Origin: Steromphala cineraria
Taxonomy: Eukaryota; Mollusca; Gastropoda; Trochida; Trochidae
Assembly (NCBI GenBank): GCA_916613615.1
Contig: OU744724.1
Location: 30,339,452 to 30,403,451, forward strand
DNA: 64,000 nt
Direction: 5' to 3'
This document shows positions 60,097 to 64,000 of the stretch, in pieces; positions within the stretch are counted from its first letter, which is position 1, and each line of letters opens with the position of its first letter. The notes under the pieces were generated by a model. That model was not told where the DNA came from and did no database searches. It saw nothing but the letters and a program-made list of their open reading frames with translations. The translations under genes and the position numbers were made by a program.

Positions 60097-63000
60097 ATGA
60101 GCGACCTTGATCCAAACAAATTGAAGGTTGCAGAGCTGAGAGAAGAACTCAAAAACAGAGGACTCGACACAAAAGGAACGAAGCCGGTGCTTGTGAAAAG
60201 ACTGAAACAAGCCATCAACAAAGAAAGTGGTGTTGCAGGTAAATATAGAGGTTTCGTTGACAACTTGCATGAACAATATGACTGCAGAATATTGTAGATT
60301 TTTACTTTAGACATAAAGTACACGAGTTAGCGCATCTCGACTAATGTAAATATGCCGCCATGTTGGATTTAACCCAGAGAGTCTCTCCCGGAAGCGCGAA
60401 ATGTAGGTCAATGTTACTGCATCATTTTCAAAAGCACATCATTGTGTTTGTAGAGCTAGGCATACCAGAATCGATTTATAAACCTTGGATTCAGTTTTTA
60501 CAATGATTGTTACATATTGAGATTCTCTATAAACTGCACAGAATAATTTCATCAATCATACTGAATTTAATGACTAAAGAATTTTGAGTACTGCACTTCA
60601 GCAGACTCTATTTAATGATTATCAACTCTAATACACTAGAAAATAGTTCAAAATACTCACCCTGAACAGGTTTTGACCTGTAATAAATTGGTTAAAATTA
60701 GTCAACATATTATATTATATATCTAATAGTTTTAATAGCGGTAAAAATATCTTCATTTGTTAAACAGTAGCTGCTGAATTTGTCAATTAGCATCTTTTTA
60801 ATGATTGAAACAATCCTGTTAAAGGTAATAGGAACATCTATCATATGCACATTTTCAATAAGCAGTTATAAATCTACTTAGCTACATCTTAATTTTGCCC
60901 TAACTGAACTGAACTTTATTTACACTCAGGCTGCAAACTGCAGCATAAGAGGTACAATACATATTTACATTTATACAACATTCAATATACATTTATCAAT
61001 TACAAATGAGTTATAAAACTTATTTCTTAAATAAAGACATGATAATTTTACAAAAGATGGATAATTTTCTTAAAGTTCCTAATCTATTTGAATTGAATAA
61101 TATATTCATTTTGTACATATTTGGTCTGTTATAGTAATATCTATGCATAAATTTGACTCTTTCTGATTTTAACATGGGGCATATAAATAAGTAATGGAAT
61201 TCGTCACCAATATCATTTAAATTACATAGAGTACATTTTCTTTCTGTCAATGGAGTTCGTCGCCATCTTCCATGTTTTGATAAAGTTGGAGACAAAAGCC
61301 TAAGGGTACTAGTGAAGCCATTGGGACCTATCTAAATTCATGACAATATTGATAATGTGTTGCCAACCAACTCTTGTAATATTGTAATATTTATGTATAC
61401 AGTCTGATGAGTATTTGTATACAAGCCATATTTAATGGCAACTATGATAGTTTTTCTAGATTTATTATGATTTGCACATGTATTTCAAGTTCAATTGAAT
61501 AAACTTCTTTCAAGGAGGGTTTTGAAATCACTGCTTATACATGTTCTTGCTTGGATTTCTGTATATGTGTACCTTGTAAACTTGAATCATTTGTATATGT
61601 ACCGAAGCCTGAATTACCATGAACTTCTTTGTCTTTTCTTGATTAAAATGTGCAACAGTTGGTCCCAATAATCTATTTCGCATGGTATTGTGATTCTTTT
61701 GGGTTTTAAGGAAAATGTCTGCGTATCTGTACATTCAGTTTTCCCATCAATTACGTTTTCAACGATTTTAGTGCGTAAAATACGCAGATACGCAGCTTAT
61801 CTGGAGCACTGCCTATTATAAACGTAACTTTAAAAATGTTAGTAAATCCATGGCGTATCCAACCAGTAAGTATCACTGAAGAGTTGATTAGTAAGACATT
61901 TGCACAAAAGATGTTGCAGAACATAGCAAAGATCTGATCAAAGAGTTGATTAGTAAGACATTTGCACAAAAGATGTTGCAGAACATAGCAAAGTATTAAT
62001 ACAATAGTTCTGGCACAGCATCACTAAGCCTGCTGTAGACCTTTCCTTTTGTTGATTGTTCAGCCTCGCCCAATGACTCACTGTTAGCTCTGTCAATAGA
62101 GCAAGTGTGTGAAGTAGTGAGCGGGACGATGGATCTATTTACTGTAGCATATACACTTCATGTATTGACCTTTTCCTTGGATTAAATACTTCTACATCTT
62201 TTACTTACAGATAGTATTGTCCTTTCATGAATAACGTTGCATATTTCTGTTATGGTCATATAAAAAGTAAATATCTATTTGAAATTCAGCCAGTTAAAAC
62301 AATCAAGACTTTTGATTTTTCCAACAATTGAATAAAGCCTTAGTTTTAATTAGGATATTTTCCTGTTAACTGTGATGATGGTTATTTACAACATCAAGGT
62401 CCTTACATTTGTGTAGATTGTGAACGTTAAAATGTGAATGAAGTATTATCTAAAGCCCAATGCGTAGGTAATGTCATCAGACCAACAGTTGAAGATACAA
62501 GATTTTCACTAGTAACAGGTGAATTTAAACGCTTTTACATGGCATGAACTTTTTCAACCAAGCATCATGAAAATACTATCACTGCACATTTTGCCACTTT
62601 TAATCACTAACTGTTTTGAGGGCAGCGTTGTTCCTAGGTGATCAGCTAAGGGGGTCATTAGGGCAAAATTTTAGCAGATGGGCCCATTTGCAATGGTAAA
62701 AGTATCCTACATCTAAGGGTCACCAAGCCAAAAGGGTGGGCAAATGTCCCCAGTACCCCGTCTAGGAACAACACTGGATGGTCTTTGTACAATTGTCACA
62801 TTCTCTTCAGACCTAACTATATTCTTCACGTAATTGTAACCTGATTGCTTATGTTTCAATTCATTGACAGATGATGGAAACGAATCGCTGGACACATCCC
62901 AGGATGTTGGAGACGAGTCCCTAGATAGTAGTCAAATACAAGAGTCCCAGGAGGTTTGTTACCATTTCTCATGATCTATCCCTTTATCTATCTGTAGTGT

Positions 63001-63684
63001 AGGGTGGGTTGATGACAGTGATAGAAACAACCAGTTGGCAGATGTTAATAACTTCTCGCCATATTGCCACTGAATTTGTGGAAAGTAAGCAGTTATGATG
63101 GATATGAGCAGTGATTGGGAAAGGCAGGGATCATGGGCCATTTTGAAGTTTACTATTGATATAATGGGCAATGGCCCATTTGAAATTCAGAAAATTACCA
63201 AAAAGCCTGTAAATGGCCCATTGTCAAAGATGTCTTTTCCAATCCCTGTATGATTTTAACAGTAACAGAATTTATTTTGGTGATATGTTGATATTAAAAA
63301 TATTTAGGCTCTCATTGAGCAAAATATATCACACTTTGGTCTAAGAAAATACTTCCAGTTTCTATCACTGTGTAGCTTGCTATGATATATAACCTTGTTT
63401 GGTTTGATCTGGTTTCTTTAACTATATATATATATTCATGTTACTTGGGTCTCTTTCATAGAACCTGACAATATTATTTGCATGTTGTCATGTTTTGCTT
63501 TATTAGATGTATTGTTTAGATGATGGTGCTGTGTGTTTCTTTTACACCTTTATCTGTTTTGGTTCTTATTAATTATTTCTAAAAAACCTATCCTGGTTGA
63601 TTTGAATTTATTAGAACCTGTAGTGATCTTTGGTTTGATATTAACTTGTAGGGGGATGCAGAGGAGGCTGAAACTAAATCAGAG
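60097..63684 (+). CDS. SAP-domain protein, probably hnRNP U-like (5' part)
   Basis: Three coding exons are visible: 60097-60238, 62871-62953 and 63652-63684. Phases agree (1, then 0) and borders are GT/AG. The gene continues beyond the window. Exon 1 holds a complete SAP motif, residues about 8-42: KLKVAELREELKNRGLDTKG, then a KPVLVKRLKQAI helix. SAP motifs bind AT-rich scaffold-attachment DNA in the nucleus. Exons 2 and 3 add a short acidic, Ser/Gln/Glu-rich linker (DDGNESLDTSQDVGDESLDS and GDAEEAETKSE). SAP at the extreme N-terminus followed by an acidic stretch fits the hnRNP U / U-like family best. SAFB-type or other SAP proteins remain possible because SPRY or RRM domains would lie outside the window. 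Intron 1 is 2.6 kb and contains a LINE fragment. Confidence 0.8.
60902..61345 (-). mobile_element. 5'-truncated LINE 3' end in SAP gene intron 1
   Basis: The minus-strand frame from about 61345 to 61020 reads LSPTLSKHGRWRRTPLTERK, then CTLCNLNDIGDEFHYLFIC, the LINE C-terminal Cys/His knuckle. AATAAA (complement) is at 60915-60920, followed by two AGTTC repeats (60902-60914). It lies antisense to the host gene. It is close in sequence to the LINE at 34.7 kb. Confidence 0.75.
61880..61993. repeat. 62-bp tandem duplication
   Basis: AGAGTTGATTAGTAAGACAT and the following 30 bases occur twice, starting 62 nt apart (61880 and 61942). The copies are practically identical, so the duplication is recent. 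It lies in SAP gene intron 1. Confidence 0.85.
63109..63248 (-). mobile_element. MITE family 3, copy b
   Basis: Starts CAGTGATTGGGAAAGGCAGG and ends TTTTCCAATCCCTG. It is the inverse of 54850-55000 in content and lies in intron 2 of the SAP gene. Confidence 0.6.
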
Positions 63685-64000
63685 GTATGTTGGAAAATAT
63701 TGATAAACCTTTAAAAGTTCAGGAGTCCTATGTGATTAGCATGTTGCTAATGGCTGAAATATTGCCAAGCTGCGTAAAACAATAACTCACTCACCTGTGT
63801 GATTAGATATTATTTCTCATCCTTTTAACTGCTTTTTTGGAAGATTGAAAAAGGTCTCTGTTTTTGGACTGTTTTGAACTGTATATAATGAATGATCAAC
63901 AAGGGAACAATCTGCCTTCTTTGTTGTATTACTGCATGCATTGATTCCTCTGATCTTTGACCTTGCTTCTGTTATCATTATAAGAACATAATATAGAAGA

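Overview
The window looks like AT-rich nuclear DNA of an invertebrate animal, most likely a mollusc. Genes have spliceosomal introns with GT/AG borders, TATA boxes and AATAAA signals. Fragments of non-LTR retrotransposons and many short inverted-repeat elements lie between them. A motif near 63.75-63.8 kb (GCGTAAAACAATAACTCACT) resembles, from memory, a repeat common in vetigastropods such as abalone; that placement is an inference.

Region 1 (about 2.3-45.5 kb) is a cluster of eight copies of one small secreted protein gene. Each copy has a 2-codon first exon (ATG AAG) and a 321-nt second exon. The predicted product is 108 aa: a 17-residue signal peptide, then about 91 residues of which roughly 78% are Gly, Tyr, Asn or His, with no Cys, Lys, Asp or Glu in the usual copy. 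The copies alternate in strand (+ - + - + gap + - +). The five + copies (A1-A5) share one promoter type and the three - copies (B1-B3) share another. Exon 2 is nearly identical in all eight, although introns and flanks of most copies are unrelated, which suggests exon-confined gene conversion. About 5.06-19.31 kb is a tandem duplication of a spacer+B+A unit. Mobile DNA fills the rest: LINE pieces at 19.3-21.5, 34.7-36.9 and 39.4-40.1 kb, a 5.46-kb element with 215-bp inverted ends at 23.75-29.21 kb, several MITE families, and a 1.88-kb TTAA-flanked element inserted inside the promoter of copy A5.

Region 2 (about 45.5-64 kb) holds ordinary single-copy genes. An acylphosphatase with a 17-nt microexon lies on the minus strand (47.84-50.84 kb). 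A six-exon EF-hand gene matching dynein regulatory complex subunit 8 (EFCAB2) lies on the minus strand (55.09-58.19 kb). The 5' end of a SAP-domain, probably hnRNP U-like, gene lies on the plus strand and runs off the right edge. More MITEs and LINE 3' ends sit in their introns and spacers. I recognised no tRNA, rRNA or CRISPR array.

The clustered genes probably supply one abundant extracellular material (shell, periostracum, mucus or adhesive are candidates) from many gene doses. Their exact function cannot be read from the sequence.
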